Positions 40,886-56,611 are shown, counted from the stretch's first letter. The stretch: 64,000 bases of DNA from Ecdyonurus torrentis (GCA_949318235.1 OX439130.1:43801804-43865803); one strand, 5' to 3'. Made by a program: numbers and translations. The notes: a model not told the origin generated them from the letters alone.

Positions 40886-41366
40886 ACATACACACGTTCT
40901 CTACGTTTGTATATAACTAAACTCGTATACTATTGTAGGCTTATGTTGTAACTGTGTATTTTGCTAGAGGGTAGCATTATTATCGCTACCATTACCTCGC
41001 TAGTGTATTATATAATACAGTGTGTGAGTTTGTATACTGTTTGTGATATCTTTGGTACGCGTCACGAGCATGTATACTGAAGCCAATCTAAACTTGGGCG
41101 ACGCAACACACGTTCTCTCTCTCTCTGTTACATTTTCTTCTTCTATTTTTTTACTCGTGCGTGTTGTGTCTATTTTCTCTGTCTCTTAAAAGTCTCTGTC
41201 TCTCATTTTCTGTTGTTATAGAATATTGTATTTTTTTTCTTTTGCATCGTTTTCTATCTCTCTGTTCTTCCCATTATCTTTGTCACATTTTCTACATACT
41301 TCACAGTCTGTTTTTTGTCTCTCTGTCTCTTTGCCTTTCACTTTCTTGTTATATCTTTTATCTGTA

Positions 41367-41369
<3 letters not shown>
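40883..41369. other. Pyrimidine-rich non-coding DNA
   Basis: From 41110 to 41370 the + strand is rich in CTCTCT, TCTGTCTC and TTTTCT, an imperfect pyrimidine tract leading into the next CT array. Long open frames on both strands (up to 140 codons) arise from this bias. Confidence 0.6.

Positions 41370-41435
<66 letters not shown>
41370..41435 (+). repeat. (CT)n microsatellite, about 33 units
   Basis: Perfect CT array ending CTCTGTATCACACG. Confidence 0.95.
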
Positions 41436-41439
<4 letters not shown>

Positions 41440-41960
41440 CACACGTTTCCATAATAAACACCCAACACCCCCTAAACAACCCCAACACCACGTTCATTTT
41501 CCAAGAGCGGAATGAACATGTAAAGTAATAAAGATAAGATAATGTTTTATTGATTAATGTTATCGTTTTCATTATATATATAAATATATATATGTATATA
41601 TTTTTTAAATACATGTTGCAGATTTTTGTTATACTCATATAAAAATTGTATACAATGTAATTTAATCATGAAATATTTGACGAAAAAAAAAAGTAAAATT
41701 AATGGGAGTTGTTAAAGTATACTATATATAATATAGGTACTTGTTACAGTAGATTTCAATTATAAAACTTTATATAATTGCTTCTGGAGAGCTCTACTGA
41801 AATCGTTGTTCATTATTCATTATATTGAAATTCTGTTCACAATTATATCAATATAATATACATATTTTTAAATAATATGAATATTTTTTACCTTTTATAT
41901 ATATATATATATATATATAAACAAACAAAAAAAAATGAGGAAAATTATTTTTGCATAAAA
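41436..41960. other. Non-coding AT-rich DNA
   Basis: Holds a C-rich patch (CACCCAACACCCCCTAAACA) and a short TA array near 41898-41921. No gene seen. Confidence 0.5.
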
Positions 41961-42066
41961 AATTGTATGAATCAGCAGTACTGTACATCAGACAGTAAAA
42001 TTTTTAAATGAAAAGCATGTTTTTCTTCTTTTAAAACCTTTAATAAAAATGGGGGAAAATATACGT
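41961..42066 (+). repeat. Left arm of a spaced inverted repeat
   Basis: About 105 bp (AATTGTATGAATCAGCAGTA … TAATAAAAATGGGGGAAAAT … ATACGT) recurs inverted at 43403-43505 with only a few differences. It may be one end of a 1.5-kb element or one of two opposite copies of a short repeat. Confidence 0.88.
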
Positions 42067-42988
42067 TTTTAAACAATTTTTTACTTTTGTTATATTTATA
42101 ATTATTTTAAAGTTTTATAGTTTGTTATTTTTTCATGGCTTGTTCTGCTTATTTTATTACTTATTTATTCTCTGTAAGTAACAATTTCAGAAAAAAACAA
42201 GCACAAAGGAAATAAAAATAAGAACTTTTCGACTTTGAGACTGAGTTACTTTATATTATTACATTATTTTAAACTTTATTTAACTTTCTTATAATAATAT
42301 TCTTGTTCATTTACTGCAGGAAAAAAACATTAAATTCCGCGTACTTATCAAAAGCGTAATTTATTGTTATGTAAAATGGATGTTATCGTAAATTATTTAT
42401 GGCAATTCGAAGTCAATATTTTTATTATTATTCTTTTTGTTCTCCCATTTGATATTTTGTTACATTTTCTGTGAATCAAAAAGTTTAAAATTTTCAGCAT
42501 ATTTTCGTTTTGTTTTAATTTAACTTACATGATAAAAAAAAGGAAATAAAAATTGTCTATAGCAACATAAAAGATGTAAAAGTTAAAAAAAAAGTAGCAT
42601 GCAATATTTCTACCCCAAAACTTTTTTTTTTTTTTTTTTTTACGATGTTATGTTTTTTATAGGTATAAAAAATTTATGTGGAAAAGATGATGCTCATTAC
42701 AGAATAGTGTAACATATATGACCCTACTTTACGAGCATGCTACCTATATATGTATGTGATCTGCCATACACGGACTAGGAGTGCTAAAAAAAATTGTGTC
42801 ACAAGTATTTCCCTAGTGAATCGCGTTTGAATCTCACGTCCTGCATTTCAAAGCACATTTACTCAAGATTACTTCGCATAAAATTTACAAATAAAAACGT
42901 CAACAAATCAGAGTTTTACTTTTTTTTTTTTTTATAATATGTATGATTTGATAAATACTTTGTCAACGTGCTTAAATTTGTAAAATTT
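42067..42988. other. AT-rich DNA between inverted arms
   Basis: Includes a poly-T tract at about 42621-42641. A tRNA-like GCGTTTGAATCTC at about 42824 resembles a B box, but no A box is found. No transposase or other gene lies between the arms. Confidence 0.5.
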
Positions 42989-43105
<117 letters not shown>

Positions 43106-43402
43106 ACTTGACTTTGAAACTTGACTTGGAGAGAGAATTTCATTTTACATTAAGACTGTAAATCAGTTGCTAGTTTAAGTTCATTAAAAGTAGTAAAGAT
43201 AGAAAAAAAAATATAATATTTTGCACGCTAATGTTATGTGACGTAAATACCACCCTATGTTAATATGACCAACAAAAAATCAATTATCACATGGTCACAG
43301 GCTATTAAATTTTTCTTTTAAGTAGGTGTTAATCACCAAAGATCTTATGAACTTGATAAGATATGAGAAATTAATTTTTCATTTGTTTGATGTTTTATAT
43401 AT

Positions 43403-43505
43403 ACGTATATTTTCCCCCATTTTTATTAAAGGATTTAAGAGAAGAAAAACATTGCTTTTCATTTAAAAATTTCACTGTCTGGTGTACTGCTGATTCATAC
43501 AATTG
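43403..43505 (-). repeat. Right arm of a spaced inverted repeat
   Basis: Inverted match to 41961-42066, including TCCCCCATTTTTATTAAAGG and CAGTGTACTGCTGATTCATA-like blocks. The left arm has extra bases (CTGTACAT) where this arm reads GGTGTA-type sequence. Confidence 0.88.
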
Positions 43506-44762
43506 TTTATGTAAAATATAACGTATATGTATGTAAAAAATAAAATAAACATTCACTTTCTGGGCTCTATTCAAAATTTCCCAATTTTGGTGTTCAAACT
43601 TTTAAATTCTGAAGATATGAAGCTACAAAATACAAACCTTTAACAAATATTTTATAACCTAGTATCAAACAAATGTGATAAATTTTATGTCAAAAAAAAA
43701 AAAAAAAAAACTGCACTATCGATGCTTGTAATTTTATTTTTTCTTTACCAGTACCGAGAGTACAAAACCACATAATAATTAAGCAGAGTACGTGTTATTG
43801 AACATACAGGCCTGTACAGGACATGTGCTTAGGTTATTAGCTATATATAATGATTTTTCTATTGTATGATATTATACACACACAAAAAAAATGCCATTAA
43901 ATACACACCTATTATACATCGTTTTTGTATCAGTGCCATCTTTTATAAACTGAATTCTTTGCCTTCTATACATATAAGATATAAGATACTTTGTATACGT
44001 ATAAGTTGTAAACTCAGCAAGTAATTAAAGCTACTTATATGAATCCATTTGAATTAAGTTACTCTTTTTTATGATTAATTTTAATAACTAAGATTTCAAA
44101 TATTAAGTTAAACTTATATAAATGCTAATCTTATCTTAGAAAAATGCGGAGTCTAGAATATTTCTATTTAAATCAATTAATTTTATAACATTTTATATAG
44201 TTTTAACTATATAACTTTAATTATAGAGCCAAGTATTTATAATAAAAAGTAAAAGCACGTTGAGGTATAAAATTATTTTAAATAATTCTTTATTTTGTAA
44301 TAATATAACAAATTACATATTGAATGAATAGACAATGAAAAGAAGAAAAAAGTGTATCCAGAAAGTTAAGAAAAAAAGGCAAGTAATAAGGTGTTTATAC
44401 AAATTAAAATTAAAAGCAAAAGGATACATATATTTTCTGAATTATTACTATTTTTCATTAGAAAAATGGATAATGTTAATGTAATTAATCTGTATAACTC
44501 TATTATGAAATAAGTTAAACAATAAAATTAAAATTAATTATAACTCTGAGTATTATTTTACTAATTACTATAAAAATATAAAATAATTGTTATAAATGTT
44601 AGTACTTTTCTATCAGTCATATTATGTACATATATTAAAAAAGATATGTTTGTAAAGTATTATAATTTAATAAAAAATCTTATATCATATATAATATACA
44701 TAATATAAGTTTGATGATGAAATGATGAAATACTCTGACTATAGTGAATATTGTTAAACAAG
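43506..44762. other. Non-coding AT-rich DNA
   Basis: A poly-A run of 19 bases at about 43692-43710 follows AATTTTATGTC; no retroelement body recognised before it. Confidence 0.5.
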
Positions 44763-44810
44763 AGTCAGAGGACTATGTAAGTTGAGTTGTGCCGTTTTTT
44801 GGCCCTTAAA
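44763..44810 (+). repeat. Dispersed repeat R2, copy 2
   Basis: AGTCAGAGGACTATGTAAGT, then TGAGTTGTGCCGTTTTTTGG and CCCTTAAA, matching the inverted copy at 37550-37598. Confidence 0.6.
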
Positions 44811-45966
44811 ACCATTTATTATTATTATGTACAAACATAAGTAGTAATATTCTACCTACTCATTATTATTAGCAACACAACAGCTTATTGAGCTATAATA
44901 TTTGCTAGACATTGATATTTATTATTACTAAAAATAAAATCATATACAGAAAATTATATAATACAACATCTTCGAAAATCCAATGGTAACACTTAAAAAT
45001 TAAACAACAAAATTTTTGTTAAGCTTTTTTATTATTTTTTTTTGTATGTATTTGTTAAATTATGTTATACAAAAATATAAAAATATTTATGAATACTACA
45101 TCACAATACATTTATTCTTTTTAATACATTAATATCATTAATCTTAACAGTGAGAATAAATATTTCCAACCCTTCTCATATATTTTGTTATGAAAATAAA
45201 ATAAAAATAACAACGCCAGAGGGCTTATTTTTTCCTGATAAAAACATTAAAAACCATTCATCATTCAATAATGATAACAGCTTTTTTCATTGTTAAAACA
45301 AAAATAATAATAATAAAAACGATGCTGCTATTTTTAAAATTTGTAAATTAATTTATTTATGTAAAAATTTGCATTTTGTTATTAATATGTATATAATAAA
45401 TAAATTGATTTATAATAAAATTATTTCATATATTATATTTTGTTCACATATTTGCTGTGTATACATTATACAGTTACACCAATGAAAGTAGGTAACTCGG
45501 AATACGTACCGGAAGTACATAATATATTAATAACATTTGACACACTATGTCCGTTAACTATTATGTTATTAACGTCATTAAATTCATATATTTTTAAAAA
45601 ATCACTATTAAAATAAATAACAAAATTTTCAATAAATCATTATAATCATATTAGTTCCGGTTTAAATTAAGTCTCGTTCTGTCAGTATTGTAACTGTATA
45701 ATTATTTTAATCTAAAAGTTGGTTGTATGTAAACCTACATGCATAGTCATAAGGCTGAACAGTAAAATAGAGAGACCTTTATTATTATTATTACGCAAGT
45801 GGATTCAAATAAGAATTTCTTTCTGCCTTAGGACGAAAATTTATATGCAGAAGTCAGAATATTATATTGAGGAATAAATTAAATATTTTGGATGGCATAT
45901 TTTATAATATAACTTAAAAAGTAAAAACATGTGTATTAAACAAACATTAGAAAACAAAATAATGCT
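44811..45966. other. Non-coding AT-rich DNA
   Basis: Nothing recognised. Confidence 0.5.
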
Positions 45967-46366
45967 TTAAGGCGGTGGGGGACCGACTTGGACCGGAAAT
46001 CGCTAAAAGAAGAACTATATTTTCACAATAATTTTTTGTACATGATTTAATTCCAATAAAACAAACACTATAATTTTCAAATAAAATCAAGTAATTTTAA
46101 AATATATTTTGTTTTACAAAAAAAAAATGTTAATGATATTTTTAGTTGTAAAGAAGTTTTTAATTTGACTAAAAGTTCCCGCTCAAATTTAAATTTCCAC
46201 ATTTACATGTTATCTTTAAAGTGTAATAACTTAAATATTTGATCGTGTTTTCACATGTTTATTATAACTAAATTTTTAAGTAACATTTCTTCTTTATTTT
46301 GTGTTATTATTTTTATTCGCAACCGTCCTAGTTTGCGAGATATCAGTCGGTCACCTACCCCCTTAA
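45967..46366 (+). mobile_element. TTAA-type MITE, family B-related, 400 bp
   Basis: TTAA at both ends. The left end TTAAGGCGGTGGGGGACCGA and the right end, inverted, TTAAGGGGGTAGGTGACCGA are clear terminal repeats that resemble those of the elements at 49835 and 59103. A GAGATATCAGTCGGTCACCT block near the right end parallels GAGATATAAGGTCGGTACCC in those copies. The interior is different and very AT-rich. The minus-strand open frame at 46251-46439 overlaps its end and is not a gene. Confidence 0.82.
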
Positions 46367-48700
<2,334 letters not shown>

Positions 48701-48862
48701 AAATTGCATATATATGAATTGCATGCAAAGACAAGACTATGATAACAATACAAATTGACCTATAAGATAAAGAATAACAAATAGGTTACTTCTGATATTA
48801 TAGATATACTGTATAGAGTATCGATACTAATTAATGCAATGCATTAAATCTGGTTGAGACAG

Positions 48863-48897
48863 CTTCTAATTATAGAATTGATTTGTATTTGTTTCAG
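48863..48897 (+). promoter_or_regulatory. 3' splice site before the signal-peptide exon
   Basis: TTCTAAT at about 48863-48869 fits a branch point, some 28 bases before the acceptor TTTGTATTTGTTTCAG ending at 48897. Spacing and pyrimidine content are typical of metazoan acceptors. Confidence 0.65.
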
Positions 48898-48904
48898 TGG
48901 TGAC

Positions 48905-48928
48905 ATGCAAAAGCAGGCATGCAACTAG
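48905..48928 (+). other. Short upstream ORF overlapping the start region
   Basis: ATG at 48905 opens an 8-codon frame (MQKQACN, then TAG at 48926-48928) that overlaps the main-frame ATG at 48919 in another frame. It ends before the in-frame ATG at 48943. If the transcript includes it, it could favour use of the second main-frame ATG. This is inference from position only. Confidence 0.45.
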
Positions 48929-49072
48929 GAGATCCAAGAGGTATGAGGACGATTGCTTGTGGTCGCTTTCACGCCGCACCCTCCGTGGGGTGGCTTGTCT
49001 TATTATTAGTGACGTCATCTATCCTACAGTGTAACTCTGCACAAAGCATACAAACTCCTCTTGCTAACCCAG
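48919..49072 (+). CDS. First coding exon of a secreted or membrane protein (partial)
   Basis: The exon starts after an acceptor at 48897 and ends at AG-GTAAGC (donor at 49073). From the ATG at 48919 it encodes 51 codons plus one base, so the following intron is phase 1. Residues 1-23 are a mildly basic leader (second Met at residue 9), residues 25-37 form a hydrophobic core (WLVLLLVTSSIL), and CNSA-QS near residues 38-42 suits signal-peptidase cleavage, leaving a mature start near QSIQTPLANP. Phase-1 introns just after signal peptides are common in extracellular modular proteins. The base composition is far less AT-rich than its surroundings. Met9 may be the real start because an overlapping upstream ORF covers Met1. 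The protein family is not recognised, and later exons were not found. Confidence 0.72.
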
Positions 49073-49078
49073 GTAAGC
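49073..49078 (+). promoter_or_regulatory. 5' splice site GTAAGC
   Basis: CCCAG followed by GTAAGC is close to the metazoan donor consensus. Without splicing here the frame reads only eight more codons to a stop at 49099-49101. Confidence 0.72.
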
Positions 49079-49607
<529 letters not shown>

Positions 49608-49736
49608 TATTACTGTTGCATTACACATATAATTAAGCAATAGTAAATTGTAATTAAACTTTGAAACAAGTTGAATTTTTATACAACGCGTCAAATTTTA
49701 ATACTTATTAGTATCAATAAAATAATACCTAAAACA

Positions 49737-50177
<441 letters not shown>

Positions 50178-51990
50178 TCCGAATAAATGAAAGGAAAAAT
50201 AATAGAAATATAAGTAAAATATATATATAAAAAAAATCTTTATAAAATCAATTTGATTTTTATTTTTTATATAAATTCAATATGTTAATTTAAAAAAAAG
50301 CAATAAGTCAATGTAAAGCATAAAAAGGTTTAATTTAGTACAACATGTTTAGATCCCCCTCTTAGTTTGTTGAGATTTGTGGAAATAATATTGAATTGAA
50401 AAGAGGAGTGTTCTCTTTTACTAACTTGCGAGGGAGGGTCAAATTTACTAAGTGTCCACAATATATAAAAAAAAGACGAGCTTTCTGTAAGGCATCTTGA
50501 CAAATATCTCTATAAAGTGCAGCATAATAGTCCAGGAGGGACTTTCATCGATCGAACCAATTGTTTTTTACCCCTCAAGCTTATCATTGGAGAGAAAAAT
50601 ATTATAACATTCCATAGCGATGAAAAATATTTTCATTGCTATCCATAATCATATAACATCTCAATTTATTAAAGTAGCTCTACAACAAACTGTTAATTTT
50701 TATTGCTTTTAATTTCATGTGTATACATATATTTTAGGCTTAGATATAATGATGAGATATAATAAATACCTATTATGTATTTGTTATAATAAAGTTTCTT
50801 AATATTAGGTCCCAGTTTGCATTTTGAATTGTGTGCCAAAAACACACTGCATATAAATTTGACCCTAATTATTGTCATACTTTATTTTTTTTATGCATAA
50901 AATTAGTTTAAAAGTCACTTGAAAGTCACTTTTTACTATCTACAACAATTTAAAAAATCAATAATTTACTACCTCCGTTCAGTATAATATTTTATTTGGT
51001 AGAGTACACTTGGACAAGATTTTTTTTCTATTAAAATATTTACGGTATTTATAATTGTAATGTTATTCTTATACGAGAAAAATAAGCATGAAGATTAGAA
51101 GGATAAAATTGGTCAATATTGCTACTATTTAGTAATTAAAAAAATAGCATACTGCATTAAAAAAATACATAAAACCTATATAACCTATTAAAATTTGAAT
51201 TATTTAGATTTTATACGGCTATACTCTGTACATTGCCTATATTTTAATAATAAGCTTGTCAAAAATAAAAAAATATGACTGAGCAGACAAAATATAAAAA
51301 CAAAATAATTTGGGTTTGAAAAAACTTAAAAACTTTTTTTTTCTAAGTAAAGCTACCATTAATTGGGGACATTGATTTTCGTTTGTGAACTTTCATTGTT
51401 TAATACGTAGCTTTATTATTAAATAAGTTCTCATAAAACTTTTGTTATTGGTTTTTCTGTTAGTTTTTTTTTTTCTCATTTGTAGAATAAAAAAATACAA
51501 TACAGTAAAGCAATTTAAAGAAGAAAAATCTTTTATTAAAAAAAAAAACTTAAATTTTAATATTTTTGCAAACTTATCTATAAACTCAAAAAGTTTTGAA
51601 AAGTTTTATGTCAAAGGATTTTCTTTCGATTTCTTTGCATTACATTGCTTGCACAAAAAGTTATTGTTTGTCTTCACTCATGGGTTTCAATTCTAATTAA
51701 TATTCCAGTGTATACTAACTAAAGTTAATTAATTTGCAATGTCAATAATTATATGCTTCATTAGACTATTTATAATTTAATTAATTTTTACAGCATTGTT
51801 ATTAATAGGTCTATATTTAACTATTAATTTAATTATAAAAGTAATATATTCTATTCATATAAAACATCAATGTTGACACTACAACAAAAATTATCACTTT
51901 GTTTAAAAAGAAAATGACATTTTTTTGTTACTTATAACTATTAGCATCTAGAGCAAATTTCAAGTGAAATTATTTGAAATATATTTCAAA
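50178..51990. other. Presumed intron or intergenic AT-rich DNA
   Basis: No exon recognised. Open frames at 50693-50878 (-) and 51442-51696 (+) are AT-driven. Confidence 0.5.
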
Positions 51991-52024
51991 GATACGAAAA
52001 TAATATACATATTATTTTCGTATC
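51991..52024. repeat. Perfect hairpin, 15-bp arms and 4-base loop
   Basis: GATACGAAAATAATA, then TACA, then the exact reverse complement. A stable stem if transcribed, though it is not followed by a T run and no gene is adjacent. Possibly a microRNA-sized hairpin, but the stem is short. Confidence 0.75.
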
Positions 52025-52243
52025 TAATATGTGTAAAAGATATTTACTTAAATTTTATTAAAATATTTTTCTGAAAGAAAAAAAAAAAAAAAAAAAAGCA
52101 TCAATTGTAGTAATAAGGAAGTTGGTTGTATATGTGTATGTGTGGTGTTAGGTTTTCAAAGTCAATAATTCAAGAGTAAAGTGGGCGTATCCCATGCGCA
52201 CATACAGTGGAGTAATAAATTTTGTCTTTCTTAGCAATGTTTA

Positions 52244-52277
<34 letters not shown>

Positions 52278-53319
52278 GCATTCATGACAATTTCATGATG
52301 CTTTGTTCTATAAAGATGTATTGTTTTACAATTTGATTTATCTTTAAGTCTAAAAGCCAAGTTTACAATCAGAATTATGTTACGTTCTTATGTTTTAGAT
52401 TAATGTAAACTCCTTATATGATTTTCCTTGAATTTCCTCTAGCTTTTGTAGTAAGGAAATGCATGTTTTGCATCACAAATCGCAAAAAAATTGAAGAGGT
52501 ACAAATTTAAAACATAATACTCGTATCCTGATTTTTATGAAGAAAGTCGTTCTAAAACGTAAATTATATCCTGTATAACAACACCTGTAAAGTAAAGAAG
52601 AAAAAAAAAAAAAAAAAAAAAAAAAAAGGAAAAGGAAAAGCCATAAAAAAATGTATATCATGTACATAGCCATAAATATACATCATGCTTACCATCAATA
52701 TATTTGGGCAAGAAATGTTACCAGTTTTTTTGTCTGATAATAAATATAAATGTACAAAAATAATATATGGATAAATTACCTTATCACGATTAGCTAATAT
52801 TACAAATCTATATATTTTTTTACTAAATATTTACAGTTTATTATTTATTCAAGTGTAGAATTTTTTTTAAAAAATATGATGTAGTTTTAAAAGAAAAATA
52901 AATAAATTGAATTATAAAAACATACATTTTCTCTTTGTACGTAATAGCAATACGTCATGCTAAAAGCTAGAAAACGTCTCATATTTTCTTGTACACTATA
53001 ACACGACAAGCAAAACAAAAATGTAACTTACTAATAAATTTTTTTATATATAATATAAATATATATAAAACAAAACACAAAAGTGTAAATAAAAAAATTG
53101 TTATTAAAGAAAAAGGTTTTTGTGTCTGGAAAATGACGTGATGTTTACATTCGTTTTTGAGGTAAACCAAGTAAGCCCGTACGTTTGTGTGTGACCGCGT
53201 GACGACTCTAGTTGAATTTTGCTTGCATTTTCACATTTAATACCAGAGTTTCAGAGTTGTACAACATCTACTGTTTTTCCAAGTATTTAGGTAAACATTC
53301 ATATAAACTATGCAAATGA
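52025..53319. other. AT-rich DNA with poly-A and CT tracts
   Basis: Poly-A runs lie at about 52076-52097 and 52600-52627, and an interrupted CT array at 52240-52277. The block 53165-53215 is less AT-rich (GACCGCGTGACGACTC) with no identity. No gene recognised. Confidence 0.5.
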
Positions 53320-53499
53320 CAAACTGACAGAAGCGGATCCAGAGAGAGGGGAGGGGGGTGGAAGGGGACTTCAAACTGACCCCTAACTGGTACAAATACA
53401 TTACAGAAATTACCGCCCGTCGCTCCCCCGAGATAAACATTGCGGTATAGGGAATTGCCCCCTACAAAGTTTTAAGCTGGATCTGCCCCTACAAAATTA
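53320..53499. mobile_element. hAT-like MITE with imperfect 8-bp target duplication
   Basis: The element proper is 53328-53491, starting CAGAAGCGGATCCAG and ending CTGGATCTGCCCCTA, which are inverted repeats over GCRGATCCAG. Flanks CAAACTGA and CAAAATTA match at 6 of 8 positions, consistent with an aged 8-bp target duplication. The body (ACATTACAGAAATTACCGCC, GGGAATTGCCCCCTACAAAG) matches the hAT-like element at 11572 on both sides of its internal insertion. The G-run in its left part explains the locally high GC. Confidence 0.75.
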
Positions 53500-54050
53500 T
53501 TGAATTGTGTTTGAAATTACAATTCATAACTGTATTAGTATGTTGGTGCTATATGTTCCATTGCGGGGTTTGCCGATAAACTATACCCTACTCACTCTCA
53601 CAGCACTTCATCAATACATTCCATACTCTTACATGCCTAACGTGCCTTTTTTCAATACTCAATGCACGTTCCATACACCTTATTTTGTTACGTCTCTCTC
53701 TCTCTCTCTCTCTCTCTTATAAACAAAAAAAATAGCAATAAATCCGGACCAAGTTTCTCCAAGCCTGTCTCGTATGGTTAAGACCCAATTGTTGGCTTTT
53801 TAAGAAATATTGAGTTAAAAACATTTTTGATGCAACCATGGAGTCTAATCATATACCCTGCAATGGTTATCTAAATTTTCATCAACTTTTTTTGAGTTGC
53901 TTTAGGAGATAATAATTTTTTTAAGCTTTCATTAACAGATGTGCCAACATTTGGGACCTAGATACCAATAACTTGGTGTCAACCATTTTTCTTCCACGCT
54001 TCTTCTATAAACACACATGCCTAGCAAAAAGTATATAAATAATAATAATA
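53500..54050. other. Non-coding DNA with short CT array
   Basis: A CT array of about 11 units lies at 53694-53716. The block 53740-53990 is slightly less AT-rich and has no recognised identity. Confidence 0.45.
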
Positions 54051-54527
54051 ACTTTCAGCAGTCTTGGTTTCGATTATCGTATTTACTATAACGATATTTG
54101 GTTATCGATGCGTTATAGATTAATAATTTTATATTTTATAAAAGTTATAGTTATAGATTAACAAAAATTTACATTTTATCGTCGCATCGATAACGATACA
54201 TTTTGCTCAAAAAATAAGAAATAATAGACACAAAAATAAGAAAAGTGCACACAAAAATACAAATTAACGAAAAATATAAATGACGCGGTTAATCATTGTA
54301 GGTATAGTACAGTCATGAAGAAAAATTTACAATATTTTATATCAATGAAAATTTTGCAATATGGCTTATATAGTTATCGTTATCGAAAAAAAATATTGTT
54401 TTTGATATAGTATCGTTATCATGGGCGATGTTTTAAAAATATAGCGATATCGTTATACAGTAGTGTGAGGCTACATTAAAGTATCGTTATGAAAATTTTG
54501 GGTATTGAACCCAAGACTGACGTTGAG
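54051..54527. mobile_element. hAT-like element with repeated GTTATCGAT motifs
   Basis: The element proper is 54059-54519, starting CAGTCTTGGTTTCGA and ending, read inverted, CAGTCTTGGGTTCAA. Flanks ACTTTCAG and ACGTTGAG match at 6 of 8 positions, fitting an aged hAT target duplication. Both subterminal regions carry many copies of TATCGTTATCGAT-like words (about 54075-54120, 54180-54200, 54378-54490). Clustered short motifs near both ends are typical transposase-binding sites in hAT elements. No coding capacity. Confidence 0.8.
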
Positions 54528-56609
54528 GCATCTAATAAGTTTTGAAAGTTCTATTTTAAAACAAAGTGTGTACAATCAATCTAAGTTGTAATTTTTGTCA
54601 TTTACACTCTGACGAAAAATAAATGCGCACCGTTCAGATGACTCCATAAGATAGAATAGCTTGTGTTTCCGGTATTGCCGGGCATCATTCTTTCATAAAT
54701 TCAGGTGTATGTTTCTTGTAACACTAAAAATAAAATTAAAAAAAACTGTGAAAAGATTTAAAAGTTTTAAAAAAATCAGACTTACTAGTTCAAAGTTTTA
54801 GCATTATATTAACAAAATTAGATCAAGTATGCTAAAATTTATACCTTCTCTGTAAATATGATAGTCATACTTCGTTACTCTGTAGAAAGAGTTTAGTTTA
54901 ATTAGATTATATACGTGAATACAAAATGCTTATATTCGTGGTCTAAAGATTAATTGTGGTTTTACGTTTTGAATCATCTGTATTATATTCTATGACTCTC
55001 TTTGTTGATTAATTACTTTGTTTTTGTTGTAAATAATAATACTCTCATGGCTTATTTGAATAATGCTACTATTATCTACATATGGATTAAGGTATTATAA
55101 TATGTTGTGATCAATTTAATATTAAAAATTATTTTAACTCAATGCAGGTTAATATTGGTGTTGTTGTTGTTGTTGAGTTGACCTTATTAAGTATAAACAA
55201 CTTGATTGTTTTGGTTTAATTTATTATAATTAAAAGAAACTAGCAACCTAATTATTATATAAATTAAGGAATAACTAATCATGGAGTCATTATATGTACT
55301 CGTTAATGATACCAAACTAATATTTTCATATTCTGACAATATTTAACCTCATTCGATATTTTTAAATAAATTGTTATTATAAATGTTATCAATACAACAC
55401 AGATATATTTCGGTATCTTTAGGTACATTTATAGCCATGCCTTTTTGTATGTCGTAAATAAAATATCTATATTGGGTATATTTTTTAGTATACTTTCACT
55501 ATGATAATAAAAGTTTTGAAACAAATTGAACTCTATATTTCTTTTTTATAAATAAATTCTGGTCAATTTTCTTTACTTTTTACTCAATATTTTCCACATT
55601 GTAAAAGTATCGGTACATTTTATATTTTGTTAAAATTTGAAATCAATACCATTTCCGATGTTAAGTACTAAAAAGTGTAACCATTACCGTTACAATTATA
55701 TAATAATATCCTTAAATAGTATACAATTTAAAACTAATGCTTCTAAGCTTGAAAATAATTTTAAGCAATAAATAACGAAATAACTAATACAAAATACTTA
55801 CAAAAATTTTGTGTAAAGTTTACATTTTTTTTTTATTTATTTTTTTTTTTTTGTGGACGATCAAATTTGCTGTAAGTTAATAAAATATTTGTATATTAAA
55901 CGGTGCATTAGTAAATTAATATAAATAACCTCAAAAACATTATTTAACATTTTATAAAAACACTAAAAAAAACTAATATTTTAATAAATTTTGGTAATAT
56001 AATAATAAATAAAAGTTTTAGTATTTTTAATGTGTAACATTAAAATGTTAACCATCAATATTTTGATAAATATCACATCATTCAATTAAAAGCATTGAAA
56101 AAAAAAGTTTGAAAATTGCCATATTTAAAATTTTAATTTGCTGCGTATAAAATATCCATAGCAAATATAAAATACTAAATCTTTTACACATTTGGTTGAC
56201 ATTTCATGCATATATACATATATAGGAATACTGTATAATTATATGTGTATGTATGAGCCATGAGGTATGGTGTAACAAAACTCACTATAATAATAAACTT
56301 GTACAACTCATTTGCCTTTATTGTTTGCAGTGAAATTTGATCACACAAAATGTGGCTCAAATTACAAATTATTTCATATAGAGTATATAATATGTATACA
56401 GTAAATAAAACAAACAGTGGCCGAGATGGATACAACAACTATACAGTATAATATACAATACTTTTGTATTGAATGTGTGACAAAGGAAAGCTAACAAGCA
56501 TTGGTGACCTTACAACAGATTGAGTTGGGACTTGGGTTTATTTGGTCTAATGAGACACAATACAACTGTAGTCATGAAGCTGTTCAGCTCTCTCTATCAA
56601 ATCTTTTTT

Positions 56610-56611
<2 letters not shown>
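54528..56611. other. AT-rich DNA
   Basis: Includes a (TTG)n run at about 55156-55175. A minus-strand frame at 56184-56438 shows no domain. No exon recognised. Confidence 0.5.

Noticed and set aside
41161..41638. Overlapping long open frames on both strands (up to 140 codons)
   Set aside because: They run through the CT array and pyrimidine-rich flanks; Ser-Leu and Arg-Glu repeats keep frames open without coding function.
42820..42836. GCGTTTGAATCTC, resembling a B box
   Set aside because: No A box or acceptor stem found upstream; isolated motif.
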